Below the pieces are notes generated by a model that was not told the origin of the DNA, did not search any database, and saw nothing but the letters and a program-made list of their open reading frames with translations. Both the position numbers and the translations under genes were made by a program. A DNA stretch of 64,000 bases from Owenia fusiformis (Eukaryota > Annelida > Polychaeta > Sabellida > Oweniidae): assembly GCA_903813345.2 (NCBI GenBank), contig CAIIXF020000005.1:39375375-39439374 (forward strand). The letters are read 5' to 3'. Positions 38,101 through 64,000 of the stretch are shown piece by piece; position 1 is the first letter of the stretch; every line of letters begins with the position of its first letter.

Positions 38101-38785
38101 GCTTATCTGCAGCTATACAGTTTCAGGTAATGATAACCCAGACCCAACTACACATGATCTCAGCTTATCAACACAGAATATCTTCATACATGTGAGGTTG
38201 AGAACATCCTCCGATCACAGGGCTTCAAAATCCAGAATATATTCTTTCTTTTTACCTCCTGTGATAAGCAATTAGCATTTCCCCGATTAAGAACTCGCAA
38301 TCTGATTGGCTGTCGCTACACTGCGACAGAAATCATGTATAAGTCATTGGGCATAATTAGATCACAGGATTCAGTTTAATCGGGCGCTCCCAAATTGGTT
38401 ATAGCAGGGGGAAGAAGGAGGTACGGATTCTGGATACCTGCTTAGGAGGATGGGTTGAGAAAGGCTTAGGAAGTCCAAATTATATGAAATATGAATTTTA
38501 TCATTGTTTTGGCCTACCCTAAAGTGATGTTTTGAAGTGGTAGTTGTCCATGATCGGGTTGAGAGTATTGAGATTGTCAGACTATTTTGAAATCATTTCT
38601 TAACCTTTTAAATCAAACATGATTTAATTAAATAAATACTATATTTTCAGCAAGAAAAGATGGCAGCAGAGTACCAAGCTGCAGTTGCTAGTGGAAGTTT
38701 TTCTCTTGAATCAGACGAACCAAAAAAGAAACGTTTCAAAAAAGATGGATATTTTAGTGACGAAGAGGAATTTGGAGACGACTGA
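29185..38785 (+). CDS. ZCRB1: Zinc finger CCHC-type and RNA-binding motif protein 1, complete, six exons
   Basis: Exons 29185-29297, 37007-37118, 37317-37424, 37733-37854, 38054-38126 and 38651-38785 encode 220 aa (human 217). An RRM covers residues 8-85: [20 protein letters not shown] contains RNP2, and [10 protein letters not shown] contains RNP1. A CCHC zinc knuckle follows, [15 protein letters not shown], split by an intron after CG. Then come a lysine/glutamate-rich stretch ([16 protein letters not shown]), an acidic [11 protein letters not shown] segment, and the conserved end [23 protein letters not shown]1 (U11/U12-31K) is a nuclear component of the minor U11/U12 spliceosomal particle. 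Phases agree at all junctions. Intron 1 (7.7 kb) holds a foldback element and an LTR retrotransposon. AATAAA is at 39669. Confidence 0.96.
29313..31361. mobile_element. 2.05-kb foldback element with ~280-bp inverted arms
   Basis: Arms 29313-29592 and about 31085-31361 are inverted copies with only a handful of differences (ends CACTCTGTTAAGC and GCTTAACAGAGTG), flanked by TA on each side (29311-29312, 31362-31363). The 1.5-kb centre has no coding frame; it includes a short imperfect duplication (CACAAGTCATATCCTGATTG at about 30120 and CTAGTCACATCCTGATTGCA at 30158). The TA flanks suggest a Tc1/mariner-type target, but the superfamily is inference. It starts 15 bp downstream of the ZCRB1 exon 1 donor. 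Confidence 0.88.
31492..31508. repeat. Poly-G tract
   Basis: A run of 11-12 G broken only by T (GGAGGGGGGGGGGGGTGGGG) in ZCRB1 intron 1, between the foldback element and the LTR element. On the sense strand it could form a quadruplex. Confidence 0.7.
31839..32770 (+). repeat. 5' LTR
   Basis: 932 bp, TG...CA ends. Contains a 79-codon open frame present unchanged in the other LTR, which I regard as non-coding. AATAAA-type words occur at 32573 (CCAATAAATA), possible polyadenylation signal. Confidence 0.93.
32772..32790 (+). other. Primer-binding site, complementary to tRNA-Leu
   Basis: TGGTGGCAGCGGTGGGATT starts one base after the 5' LTR. Its complement, AATCCCACCGCTGCCACCA, is what I remember as the 3' end of animal tRNA-Leu(AAG) with CCA added, matching over all 19 bases. 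Confidence 0.8.
32791..35695. other. LTR-element interior without coding capacity
   Basis: Some 2.9 kb with stops in all frames. Only short frames occur and none carries capsid, protease (DTG), RT (YxDD) or integrase signatures. Repeated small words (TGGACTTTATT at about 35545 and 35590; GTCACATTGACAC / GTCATATTGATAC) give minor internal repetition near the 3' end. Confidence 0.7.
35696..35709 (+). other. Polypurine tract
   Basis: AAAGAAGGGTGCAG immediately precedes the 3' LTR, the position expected for the plus-strand primer of reverse transcription. Confidence 0.6.
35710..36641 (+). repeat. 3' LTR
   Basis: 932 bp, same length and, by eye, same sequence as the 5' LTR with a constant offset of 3871 bp. 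Followed by the target duplication ACTG. Confidence 0.93.
38205..38452. mobile_element. 248-bp MITE with 9-bp target duplication (copy 1, ZCRB1 intron 5)
   Basis: Ends CATCCTCC...GGAGGATG are perfect inverted termini, flanked by GGTTGAGAA on both sides (38196-38204 and 38453-38461). The interior matches the element at 43816-44061 in the opposite orientation (AGGGCTTCAAAATCCAGAAT; CTGATTGGCTGTCG...). A 9-bp duplication is typical of Mutator-like (MULE) elements. Confidence 0.92.
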
Positions 38786-41700
38786 TGGAACACATGGATA
38801 AATTATTACCTAAGTTGAGCAATTTGGAGATAATGGATTGTCACACTTTCAGTTTTTATTGATATATCAGCCAATGACATTCCAGTGCTTGACTTTCAAG
38901 TATGCTTGACTCAAGAATGGATTCTTCAGCTTCGTTCAACTGACAATGAGAATGCCCGTCTCTGCTTCAAGTGAATGTAGAGGTCTAGAAACAGTAGACA
39001 GTCGTGAAGAGTGAATCTTTATCAGGTGTGCTTAAATGCAGGTTAAAAGAACAAAATGGTCGCCATTTTTTGACAAGTCTTAATGTCTTTGCTTATTTTT
39101 TCATTTCTGGCCATAATTATGATTATTTTAAGCAGAAATTGTAAAAGCCACGTTTCATTTTATAATATATTTATTCGATGTTTATCAAGCTGTACCCCAG
39201 TGATAAGAAAAAAGGAAGTTTCCATTGGTTTTAAGAATATGGCTACAAGTGTGGACATACCCAAATCAAAGGCATTTTTGAGCTGATTTCAAAAAGTGTA
39301 TTGCTTTTCTGATTTATCTTGGAGCTCTCTTACTAAAGTCTGATAGTATGGATTTTGTACTAAATGGAAAATAACATTATGAATTGAAAGCATTATAGTC
39401 ATTCAGTCATTATGATTCATGTCTCAGAAAATCATGAAAATCCAACATGGATGTCACAGTCTAAATATGGGGAAATATGTGCCATTTTTGAGGTTTTCCT
39501 GGCTTGTATATATTGGCTTTATTGTACTTAAATCGAAGATATTTTAGGGTTAAAAGGGTACACACTAATACAAATGTTTATAGAAAGATTCACAAAACAA
39601 ATAATTGTAATTTTTGTGAAAGTTGTATTCATATTTTAATACACAACTTGTTGGCATACAACTATACAAATAAAATATGACTTGAAAATATATTACAAAT
39701 AACCATTGTTGCGAGGTCTGAGCTCCTACAATTCAAAATTCTCCACCCAAGTTTTACATCAACTATGGTATTCCTCCACAATACCTTGAGATTAAGCTTC
39801 AAGTGCAGATTACAAATAGCATTTGACAGCTGCCACTTTCAGAGAAAGGGTAGAAATTCCATGACCTGGTCATATATTAACATTGAGAAAAACATCAATA
39901 TATTTATTTACAGAGAAATTTTACTATTTAGTTGTACTTGGGATTTTGATATAATTGTCATAGAGACATAGATTACTTATTTTGAACAATATAATATGTA
40001 CTGTATGAATATCATACATACATCACAACTATTGTACATACAATAACCCATTATTTGTACACACCAATGGTATGTACAATAGACATATTGCATGTACATG
40101 TACATATCCCCAAGCAAAACAAGAATTTGGAAAAAACGATATGATCCATCAAGTATTGCGTTTTAGCATTATTTGTTATTAGTTAATAACAACATACAGA
40201 CATATGTCTTTTACAAAAATAAGCATAATCAAAGTTCCCTTTTGATGCAAAACATTGACTACTAGTACTCTATTACAATGTATGAACCTGCATTCTATCT
40301 AATGTCAAATAATAAAATATAATATATAGAACTAGACTAGTAGAATCAACTAATATATTGTTGCTAGGAATATATCCACCATTCTCCATTAAATATTTGA
40401 TCTTTTCAAGTGAAGCAGTGAGAATGCTTAATAACATGGATGTGTCTGAATATTGTCCACCTGCATCCATTTTTAATACATTTACTGTATTTTGATGACA
40501 TGATTTATGGTATTTACAAGGATTCTTCATTGCATCACAGAATTCTCAAGTTCTCCTCTTATGTACAGTAAATGGATACAAATGTAAGTTTTCAAATGGC
40601 AGGTTTTTCTCACTTTCTCGCACTATGTACGCAAGATAAAAGAAATGGCTTGTTGGATTATTGTATTACAAGTAGTTAAATCAAAAGTATTTATTATATA
40701 AGTTCAATTACCCATGTCACATTCTACATGCTTAGTAACCTTCACATCATTGTAGATTTACCATTCCGTTATTATCAAACATATTTCATTGTGACGTCAA
40801 AATCTAGGCTGTTAAAATATTAAGTATATTTAGGCCCATAATTAAATGTTTTACACACTTCATTTCTCAACAAAAAAATAAAATAGGTCAATCTGTATAT
40901 AATTACTAAATCTTATTTCATCATTTCAATCATTCCAATTTTGTATAATCAATATACAAATAATAACCTACTACAAGGTCTACCTGTATTTAGTTTATTT
41001 ACAAGCAAGCAATTCACAGAAACGAACCATCTAATACTAAATAATAGTATAAAACACAGTTTCATCACAGATACCTTTCTCTGCATCATGCTTATTGCAG
41101 AATATTCTATAGGAATTAAATTCTCGGGTTTCCGGCTTCCGCCATCTGGAGACGATGCCTGCTACAAAATGTGAGTATTTCAGATAGATTTGACATCACC
41201 GGACTAGGGTAGGCACTTATTTTAGGCATTAACACAATACAACATACTGGCAATAAATCTATTAGATCCCATGGAATGAGTATATATAAGAGCACGTGCC
41301 CTTCAGATTTTCAACTTCAAAGCAGTGATTTCTTCTGTGTATTCAACTAAAATCTTGGCATATTACAAGGTAAGTGTTTGTAAATTTACCAAAACAGACC
41401 ACCAATGGAAGGGAAATATTATCAGTGGCTCAAAATTCAAGCTGGTTTGTCAGACACTTCCTTTTCCATTTGCACTAAACATTGACAATAGCTTAAAGCA
41501 AAGCTTTTATGTACATTTAATTATTCAACAAAACCGCAAAATATTGATATTCATACATATAAACCTTTAGCCCAGACGCTCTGTACAACATTGTAATTAT
41601 ACATATATATATATATCGTAACATGTGATTTTATTCTATGGTACACTATTTACATAGAGGCATGAATTTCATTAAATATGGATACTCCTCGCAACTTCAA

Positions 41701-42184
41701 TCCCTTGTATGAAATTTATGTACAGTGGAAGTCATACTGTCTTATACAGGGTGACCCAAAAAGCAGAACATTGAATAAAAGTTATGGGCTATGTTTTTGG
41801 GTCAGCCTGTATAAGGATAATAATGAGAGTGGAAAACAACGTTAGAAGATGTCCCAATTCATTTTGTGTTTATGGGTGTCATGTTATTTCGATCATCATT
41901 TTACAACATTAAGGCTTCATTTTGGGAAATTTCATCGTTATCAACCAGCTCAATACTTAAAAAATTGTACTTGGAGGTAACATGTTTTACAAGGAGATAA
42001 CATATTGGACTTATCATAACTTCACTACCTCACCTTCCAGTCTTTACATTTGAATACAACAGATCAACATTCATTATAATATATCTGTACAAAATGTCTT
42101 CCAGTCTCTGTCCTTAGCATAGCACTGGCTTTGGTGGAATATTAAAAATATAGTCTCTATGGTATTTTTGAGAGATCTGAGTTG
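38786..42184. other. 3' UTRs and intergenic DNA between convergent ZCRB1 and HCF
   Basis: 3.4 kb between two convergent stop codons. The ZCRB1 3' UTR may end after AATAAA at 39669. Except for a small hairpin MITE at 41743 I see no mobile element or exon. TGTACATACA/TGTACATGTACAT runs at 39995-40110 are simple-sequence-like. Open frames here (up to 85 codons) have no similarity I recognise. Confidence 0.5.
41743..41814. mobile_element. 70-bp hairpin mini-element (TACAGGGTGACCCAAAAA type)
   Basis: TTATACAGGGTGACCCAAAA at 41743 is inverted at 41793-41814 (TTTTTGGGTCAGCCTGTATAA) around a loop of about 30 bp. The ends start TA. A single half-copy (TATACAGGGTAACCCCAAAA) occurs at 13583. It looks like a very small TA-targeting MITE or a solo pair of termini. 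Confidence 0.7.
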
Positions 42185-57950
<15,766 letters not shown>

Positions 57951-58497
57951 TTTTGTTTTCGCTATGCTGGGGGTGGGTCACGTGATCATTATAATGTGAC
58001 CTAGTTTGGGCCTAAATTCTCATTAAGCAGTAGTTTTCGTACATAATGTAGCAAAATCTGTTCAAAAATATATTACATATTATGATGTGGTCCAATCCCT
58101 TCATGTTCATCAAATGAGAAAAAATAATGAGATCGAATTGATATTTCCCATCAACATGTTGAAAGTCCCGGATAATAACCTTTGACATTGACAGGTGCCT
58201 CATTTATTTCTGACACAACTTATCATTTATAAACGCTTTTAATGAACAATAAAAACGTTATTGTAGAAGTGCTATATTAGGTATGGTATATGACATATAG
58301 AGTTACATATATTTTAATGGTAAAATAAGTCACACAATGTTGTAAATAGGTTTTTCATATAATCATTGTTCATGCTTTGCCCCCAAAAGGGGCCTCTTTG
58401 AACAAAATTGTAAACAAACCAATGTGTCAAAAATGCAAGAAAATAATTTTTCAGTTTGGTGATTTCCAGGTAGAGACCATTCAACAAACAGTTTGAA
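57951..58497. promoter_or_regulatory. Shared region between divergent HCF and TMEM187
   Basis: 547 bp separate the two start codons. It includes an E-box in a palindromic context (GGTCACGTGATC; CACGTG at 57979-57984) 30 bp from the HCF start. No other exon is visible. Probably acts as a bidirectional promoter, by position only. Confidence 0.55.
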
Positions 58498-59298
58498 ATG
58501 CTAGTTAGGAGCTTATTACACGTTTCTATCACATTAATCATCATTATTCTGCTGTCTTTCTCTGGGTTATTTGACTCTGTGCAGACAGAGCTTGGATTGG
58601 AACATTATGCTGAGAGACCCAGCCTTTTCTTACCTTTTATGTCCAAAGAGTGGATAGTATGGTTAAAACTCCCAGCAAATGCTACAGTAAATATTGGATA
58701 CACCATCATTGGACTATATTGGTTGTTCTACACAAATAGAAATTACTCAGGACATACAATACACATCTATTATTTCAAAGTTTTTGGATGGTTTGGGGTG
58801 TTCTATGGATTTATCCAATTTGCTAGAATTGTGACACAGGAACATCGATACTCTGTATTGGATCAATGGGTGACATTACCATGTTTTATGTGGGTAACTG
58901 CATGGTGTAAGTCAATAGACCAGGTCCATAACCCATCAAGGAATGCATTACTGATATGCATCTCCGCTGCAAGTTATGGAGCTTGTCTGTTCCACAAGTT
59001 TGGATTTGAATTCATTCTAGGAATGCACATTGCAGCAGCAGTTTTATCAGCTTTAAGACTATATAGTGATTACAATAACATCAAATCATTTAATGCATTT
59101 ATATATGCAGTGATATGTACAAGTGGTTTTGTAGGACTGAAACTAATGGACCATGAAATTGGAAAACTTCACATATTTTTTCAGTACTTCAGTGGACACT
59201 TCTGGTCTAAAATAGCCGACTTCATGCAGCTATACTATGTTCCTGTCTTCTTTGCTGGAATCATTGAAACAAAATTGAAAATCAACAAAAGTTTGTAA
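58498..59298 (+). CDS. TMEM187: Transmembrane protein 187, single exon
   Basis: 266 aa (human 261), intronless in its coding part like the human gene. Family signatures align throughout: SGLFDSVQTELGLEHYAERP versus GIFDSVSVQVGYEHYAE; ATVNIGYTIIGLYWL versus NSLVNMAYTLLGLSWL; VLDQWVTLPCFMWVTAWC versus VLDQWLTLPIFAWPVAWC; GFEFILGMHIAAAV versus GFEVALGAHVVAAV; and FSGHFWSKIADFMQ versus LTGHFWSKVCDVLQ. About six hydrophobic segments are present, the first at residues 8-24. Molecular function is unknown; it is a multi-pass membrane protein. Head-to-head with HCF, as in human Xq28. AATAAA at 59352 is a likely poly(A) signal. Confidence 0.95.
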   Translation: MLVRSLLHVSITLIIIILLSFSGLFDSVQTELGLEHYAERPSLFLPFMSKEWIVWLKLPANATVNIGYTIIGLYWLFYTNRNYSGHTIHIYYFKVFGWFGVFYGFIQFARIVTQEHRYSVLDQWVTLPCFMWVTAWCKSIDQVHNPSRNALLICISAASYGACLFHKFGFEFILGMHIAAAVLSALRLYSDYNNIKSFNAFIYAVICTSGFVGLKLMDHEIGKLHIFFQYFSGHFWSKIADFMQLYYVPVFFAGIIETKLKINKSL

Positions 59299-59991
59299 AT
59301 CTTGAGTTTGGTGATGTAATTTATTAAAAAATTCGTATACATTTCTTCACAAATAAATAGTAATATTTTTTATGGATTTTTTATACTTTTTTAATAATAA
59401 CAAACAATTGAATAAAAATGTTGGTAACTATACCATCATCTCAAAATGTATATACTGGTATATGTTAACATTTTAAAAGAAATAAATAACTTTTTATTTT
59501 GATCAAAAGCAGAATGATAGTGTTTATGTTCACATTTAATATGATATATTAGATCTGATGACACAACACATGACATCTGACTCGGGACCAATTTATCATT
59601 GATAGGTATAAAGTACCCATTGGGTCATTAACATAAACTTGGTAAAGTTAAGAATTCATAAAGTCCATTGTTCTCTTACGGTGACATCATTATATCCATA
59701 GTTACAATTGATTTATGAATTTGTAACTTTATGAAGTTTCTGTAAATGACCCCCAGATTAATAATTTTCCATAATTTTGAAAGGGCAAACCAATAAAAGA
59801 ACCTAAATAAATGAAATGTTCAGAAAAATAGTCTTGCATCTTCACCACTTATATTTTGCTTTTTGATTTAGAAACATGAACTCCAATTAATTCAGTTTCT
59901 CATTTTATATAAGTGTCCCCACTCTTCGTAGATATCATTTTTGCACATCTCTGTAAGTCCATAACTATGTGCCAATCTTTATCAGCTCAGT
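59299..59991. other. Intergenic gap between convergent TMEM187 and the RBR gene
   Basis: About 0.7 kb, AT-rich, with several AATAAA words (59352, 59412, 59483). Holds the two 3' UTRs; nothing else seen. Confidence 0.5.
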
Positions 59992-62900
59992 TTACACTAC
60001 AATCCAATCATCAATAGTAGATTTTGCGAGTGCATCTTTGGAGTGTTCTGGTGCTTTCAATAGTTTGACCAGACACATCACACATTCTTTTCCCTTGCTC
60101 ACCAGTTGCTCCAGTCTCTCTATGACATTCTTTGGTGGAACCACAAGCTTTCCAAGAATGATCTGAAATACATATATAAATGTAAGTTATTATTACAGTA
60201 CAGTAGTATTATGGCACTCTTCATGTTATTAATTTTGTAAGTAGAGATTTTTAACATGTCACCCTTCAATGCCCTTAAAATTTGATTCAAGTATACACAC
60301 TTTGTGAAAATTTGTGAATTTGATTTTGAGCAAAATCAAACTAATTATTAATACTGTTACACCAAGTCCTAGTATAAGTCTCAGTTAATCTTAACTCTCA
60401 ATCACCCCTAACTCACAAAACACAAGTTCAAGTGAAACACTGGGAGGTGAGATATGATGCAAAACTAAATGATTTATTTAATACAGACAGATGCTGGTAG
60501 TAAACTTACATCATCAATATGAGTGGTAATGAATACCATCTTATCCAACATGGTTACCAGTTTCTTCACCCTAGCTTGCTTGGGACTGGATGTATTTTGA
60601 AGACACACTGCCACATGCTCCGCAAGGTAATGAAGCTGAAAAAAGAAAATGGAAATATGCAACCAGAACAACGGCAACGCCAAAGCGTAGCGAATCCCAT
60701 CGAACATTTTTCAAAAGGGGCACCTTCTACCAAAAGTGTCATTAGACAGTGTGCCATGCTTATAATATTCACATACCAAATATGAACAAAATCGCTCTAC
60801 TACTTTTCGAGTTATAGTAAAATAAGTTAAAATGGCAGCCATTTTTCAAAATGTCCGCCATTTTTCAAAATGGCCGCCTTCTACCAAAAGTGTCATTAGA
60901 CAGTGTGCCATGCTTACAGTATTCACATACCAAATATGAACAAAATCGCTCCACTACTTTTTGAGTTATAGTAAAATACGTTAAAATGGCGGCCATTTTG
61001 AAAAAAGACCGCCCTCTACCAAAAGTGTCATTAGACAGTGTGCCATGCTTATACGTATTCACATACCAAATATGAACAAAATCGCTCCACTACTTTTCGA
61101 GTTTTAGTAAAATAAGTTAAAATGGCGGCCATTTTTCAAAATGGCCGCCATTTTTCAAAATGGCCACCTTCTACCAAAAGTCTCATAAGACAGTGTGCCA
61201 TGCTTATAGTATTCACATACCAAATATGAACAAAATCGCTCCACTACTTTTCGAGTTATAGTAAAATACGTTAAAATGGCGGTCATTTTGAAAAATGGCC
61301 GCCTTCTACCAAAAGTGTCATTAGACAGTGTGCCATGCTTATATGTATTCACGTACCAAATATGAACAAAATCGCTCCACTACTTTCTGAGTTATAGTAA
61401 AATAAGTTAAAATGGCAGCCATTTTTCAAAATGTCCGCCATTTTTCAAAATGGCCGCCTTCTACCAAAAGTGTCATTAGACAGTGTGCCATGCTTACAGT
61501 ATTCACATACCAAATATGAACAAAATCGCTCCACTACTTTTTGAGTTATAGTAAAATACGTTAAAATGGCGGCCATTTTGAAAAAAGACCGCCCTCTACC
61601 AAAAGTGTCATTAGACAGTGTGCCATGCTTATACGTATTCACATACCAAATATGAACAAAATCGCTCCACTACTTTTCGAGTTTTAGTAAAATAAGTTAA
61701 AATGGCGGCCAATTTTCAAAACGTCCGCCATTTTTCAAAATGGCCACCTTCTACCAAAAGTGTCATTAGACAGTGTGCCATGCTTATAGTATTCACATAC
61801 CAAATATGAACAAAATCGCTCCACTACTTTTCGAGTTACAGCAAAAATCGTAAAATAACGAGTAAAGGCCGCCATTTTTCAAGATGGCTGCCATGTGCTT
61901 TTTTAATATCTACATTTCTAGCTTTATTAATGTCCTATATAATTTTTTTTACATTTAAAACATATTGCTATTACAGTTTTACATATTGCACCTAAATTAC
62001 TGTAAAATCGGCACTAAAATGGCCGCCATTTTTAAATGAGCGGCCATTTTGAAAATCGGCTTTCGAGCAGAACTTCTACCCCCATAGGGTATATGTGTAC
62101 AAAATATGAATAAAATCAGGCCAACGGTATTTGAGTTATTGCCCGGACGGACGGACGGACGGACGGACGTACAGACGTACAGTCTGTACATGAATTTGAA
62201 TTGCTTTGCCTATTCTCTATTCTTCTCCCCCTGAACAATTATAAAAACCCAACAAATAATTTTTATTAAAAATTAAATTACAAATATCTAGTCCACTATA
62301 CAGTATAGTATACACTATACAATACATTTTATATATATTTTTACATATTTATATTTCATATTTTTCACATATTTACATTTTATGGGAAGAATAGGAAACC
62401 CACTACATTTTCTCTTTGAACTAACAATTGGTACCATGACTGTATAAAATAAAACATACCTGGACACTGACTGATATAGATGAGTTGATTGTGTCAATGA
62501 TATGTTGCTTCTCTTCAACACTCTTCTCACAAGCCTTCAACAGATCACTGTAAGAAATTTGCTTTTTCCCAAATTCTTTTCTAGGTGTCTACAATAGAAA
62601 AATAACATTACATCTCTGTATACAAATGCAGTGATAATGTTCAAATGTGACAAAATACCTATAAACCATAGAAATCTGCCAGACACATTGTCCTCTCAAA
62701 CTGAGTTAGAAATTTTGATGAAATATGATTATCAAATAAAAATACATTTCACATGACTTTGTACAGAAAACCTGTCTAAGTGGAACACCTTTGATACTGT
62801 TAAGTGTTCAGCTTGGGAGGTATTCCACTTATACAGGTTCAATTAACATTAAGTCAGTGGGTGGTGTTCCATTTCTAGAGGTGCTCCACTTTACAGGTTT

Positions 62901-64000
62901 CACTGGACTTATACTGTATCATATGACACTGTATACTATGTTTAAGTTTAATGCACAAGTACCTTTATTTTAGCAGACAGTTCTTTTCCCCTGAGCTTTA
63001 ATTGTTGCACTTTCGTAGAATGATATGAACGTCTTTGTTCAACTGAAGCCACATAGTACTTGCCCTTCACTTTCTTATCAGGGCCTGGTTTCACATCCTG
63101 CAGCACAATCTTCTGTAAAATACAAATGCCATTTGTGAAATATTGATCAGTCAGGCAAGCTGCTTAGAATTTTACATGTATTAAGGTTACAGGCTTTTAA
63201 TCTTATATCTTTAACAGTCTAATAAGAAGTACCAATTACTTTTACTGTATGGGGTACCATATTTTTTTCACTTATATTGAGAATGAAGAATATTATAGTC
63301 TTTTATGTACACTACATAATTTAAACAATAAAGAAGTCTCAAATGTTCCCCTCAATAACCAAGGACATACTAGTAGTTGAATAATTATCTATTAATTTTT
63401 TTTATTATGAAAATCATCATGATGAAAGACAAGTTTTCCCACAATACTGGCTACTGTACCTTTTTGGGCATGAATTTCAAGGGACATTTGTTGACAGAAT
63501 TATGGTTATATGACCATCTTTCACAACATGTCCAACAGAAAGTTGTCCAACATTTAGGGCAATGTATCATAGAACAACCACCATTTTTCTCTATGTGACT
63601 TGAACAGCTAGGGCAACTTTTAACTTCTACACTTGTAATAAGTGGGACTTCTTTCTCAAAATAGTCTACGTCGTAATGACCTAGGGATATACAAATAAAA
63701 TACTAAATTTAGTACTTGGAACACATTGGATAGGAGGAATGGGGCTTGGGAGCTTTGAGACTTCTCTGCCAAATCATTTTAAAGTGGAAGTTTACCTTTT
63801 TCACAAATCTACAATTATGATAATACTGGGTGGGTGTAAATTTGTGACCACAATTATAGCAGAATGCTTTTCCACAGCGACAGGTCATGTGGTTGCATCC
63901 ATCAATCCGGGACACAATTCCTTTACACCAGGGGCAGATCTTGCACTCCTCAAGAAATTTGTTGAATGGAGACGTGTCCATGTCATAATAGTCACCTATG
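59992..64000 (-). CDS. RBR-type E3 ubiquitin ligase (3' part, runs off the right edge)
   Basis: Exons in transcript order: about 63720-64000 (enters from outside the window; donor uncertain), 63460-63680, 62963-63112, 62460-62588, 60510-60635 and 59992-60162 (TAA at 59992-59994). The first encodes an IBR/RING2-type module: CKICPWCKGI, then DGCNHMTCRCGKAFCYNCG. The second exon has another, CPSCSSHIEKNGGCSMIHCP and TTFCWTC. In RBR ligases the cysteine in GC-x-x-M-x-C is the catalytic one that carries ubiquitin, so each module could in principle hold it. The rest (about 240 aa) is helical and basic (KKVKGKYYVASVEQRRSYHS; KQISYSDLLKACEKSVEEK; VKKLVTMLDKMVFI) and unlike the Ariadne C-terminus. Orthology is not settled. 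Confidence 0.8.
60706..61860. repeat. Higher-order satellite (145 / 290 / 580 bp) in an RBR-gene intron
   Basis: Eight or so units of about 145 bp, each TACCAAAAGTGTCATTAGAC, then AGTGTGCCATGCTTA, TTCACATACCAAATATGAAC and an AAAATGGCGGCCATTTTTCA-type end. Adjacent units differ; alternate units are closer (290 bp). Segments 580 bp apart (for example 60865-61062 and 61445-61642) look identical, giving a four-unit higher-order repeat. Units are open on the minus strand, which gives spurious 65-codon frames. Confidence 0.9.
61861..62170. repeat. Tail of the satellite family with GGAC microsatellite
   Basis: Diverged AAAATGGCCGCC units followed by CAAATACC-type sequence read in reverse (GGTATTTGAGTTATTGCCCG) and (GGAC)n at 62142-62168. 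Matches, in reverse, the opening of the array at 17086. Confidence 0.75.
62768..62840. mobile_element. Short inverted-repeat element in an RBR-gene intron
   Basis: AACCTGTCTAAGTGGAACAC at 62768 is inverted at 62819-62840 (GGTATTCCACTTATACAGGTT). A third related end (TGCTCCACTTTACAGGTTTC) is at 62882. Similar to the CTGTATAAGTGG end of the MITE at 50636, so possibly the same superfamily. Confidence 0.55.

Noticed and set aside
41325-41570. 81-codon frame with a hydrophobic end
   Set aside because: No similarity, no splice context, and it lies in the intergenic or 3' UTR region between convergent genes.
60865-61642. Three repeated 65-codon minus-strand frames
   Set aside because: Translations of the satellite units; their repetition follows the DNA period and not a protein family.

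Overview
This is a eukaryotic nuclear sequence, AT-rich, with short exons in long introns full of transposons. The gene set (allantoicase, a single HCF gene with a putative Taspase1 site, TMEM187 next to HCF, WDR54, TMEM230, ZCRB1) and the wealth of SINEs, foldback elements, MITEs and non-LTR elements point to a non-vertebrate metazoan, most likely a marine spiralian such as a mollusc or relative. That placement is inference. There are no bacterial operons, Shine-Dalgarno sites or CRISPR arrays. Genes were recovered by joining exons at GT-AG (once GC-AG) junctions with matching phase and comparing them with family sequences I know.

Layout: (1) 1-2410, minus: 5' half of WDR54, with a tandem triplication around its third exon and a hairpin element in intron 1. 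(2) 4424-16912, plus: allantoicase (ALLC), whose first intron holds a 1.67-kb inverted-repeat element and a nearly intact non-LTR retrotransposon; a 31-bp minisatellite abuts its third exon. (3) 19879-22878, minus: 3' part of a helical, possibly perilipin-like gene; two of its exons lie between inverted repeats. (4) 23905-24980, plus: TMEM230. (5) 27179-28440, minus: truncated LINE. (6) 29185-38785, plus: ZCRB1; intron 1 contains a 2-kb foldback element and a 4.8-kb non-autonomous LTR retrotransposon whose LTRs look identical. (7) 42185-57950, minus: complete 22-exon host cell factor gene (about 1286 aa), with several transposons in its introns including a LINE nested in a hAT-like element. 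(8) 58498-59298, plus: intronless TMEM187, head-to-head with HCF as in the human genome. (9) 59992-64000, minus: 3' part of an RBR-type ubiquitin ligase gene; one intron carries a 145/290/580-bp higher-order satellite.

Functionally these are unrelated housekeeping genes: uric-acid breakdown (ALLC), minor-spliceosome RNA binding (ZCRB1), chromatin/transcription scaffolding (HCF), membrane proteins (TMEM230, TMEM187) and ubiquitination (RBR). Three neighbouring pairs are divergent (WDR54/ALLC, helical gene/TMEM230, HCF/TMEM187), which suggests shared promoter regions. The most noteworthy signals are the HCF-TMEM187 microsynteny, the Taspase1-like site in HCF, exons enclosed by inverted repeats, the exon duplications that lack splice donors, and a set of transposons with clear ends and target-site duplications.
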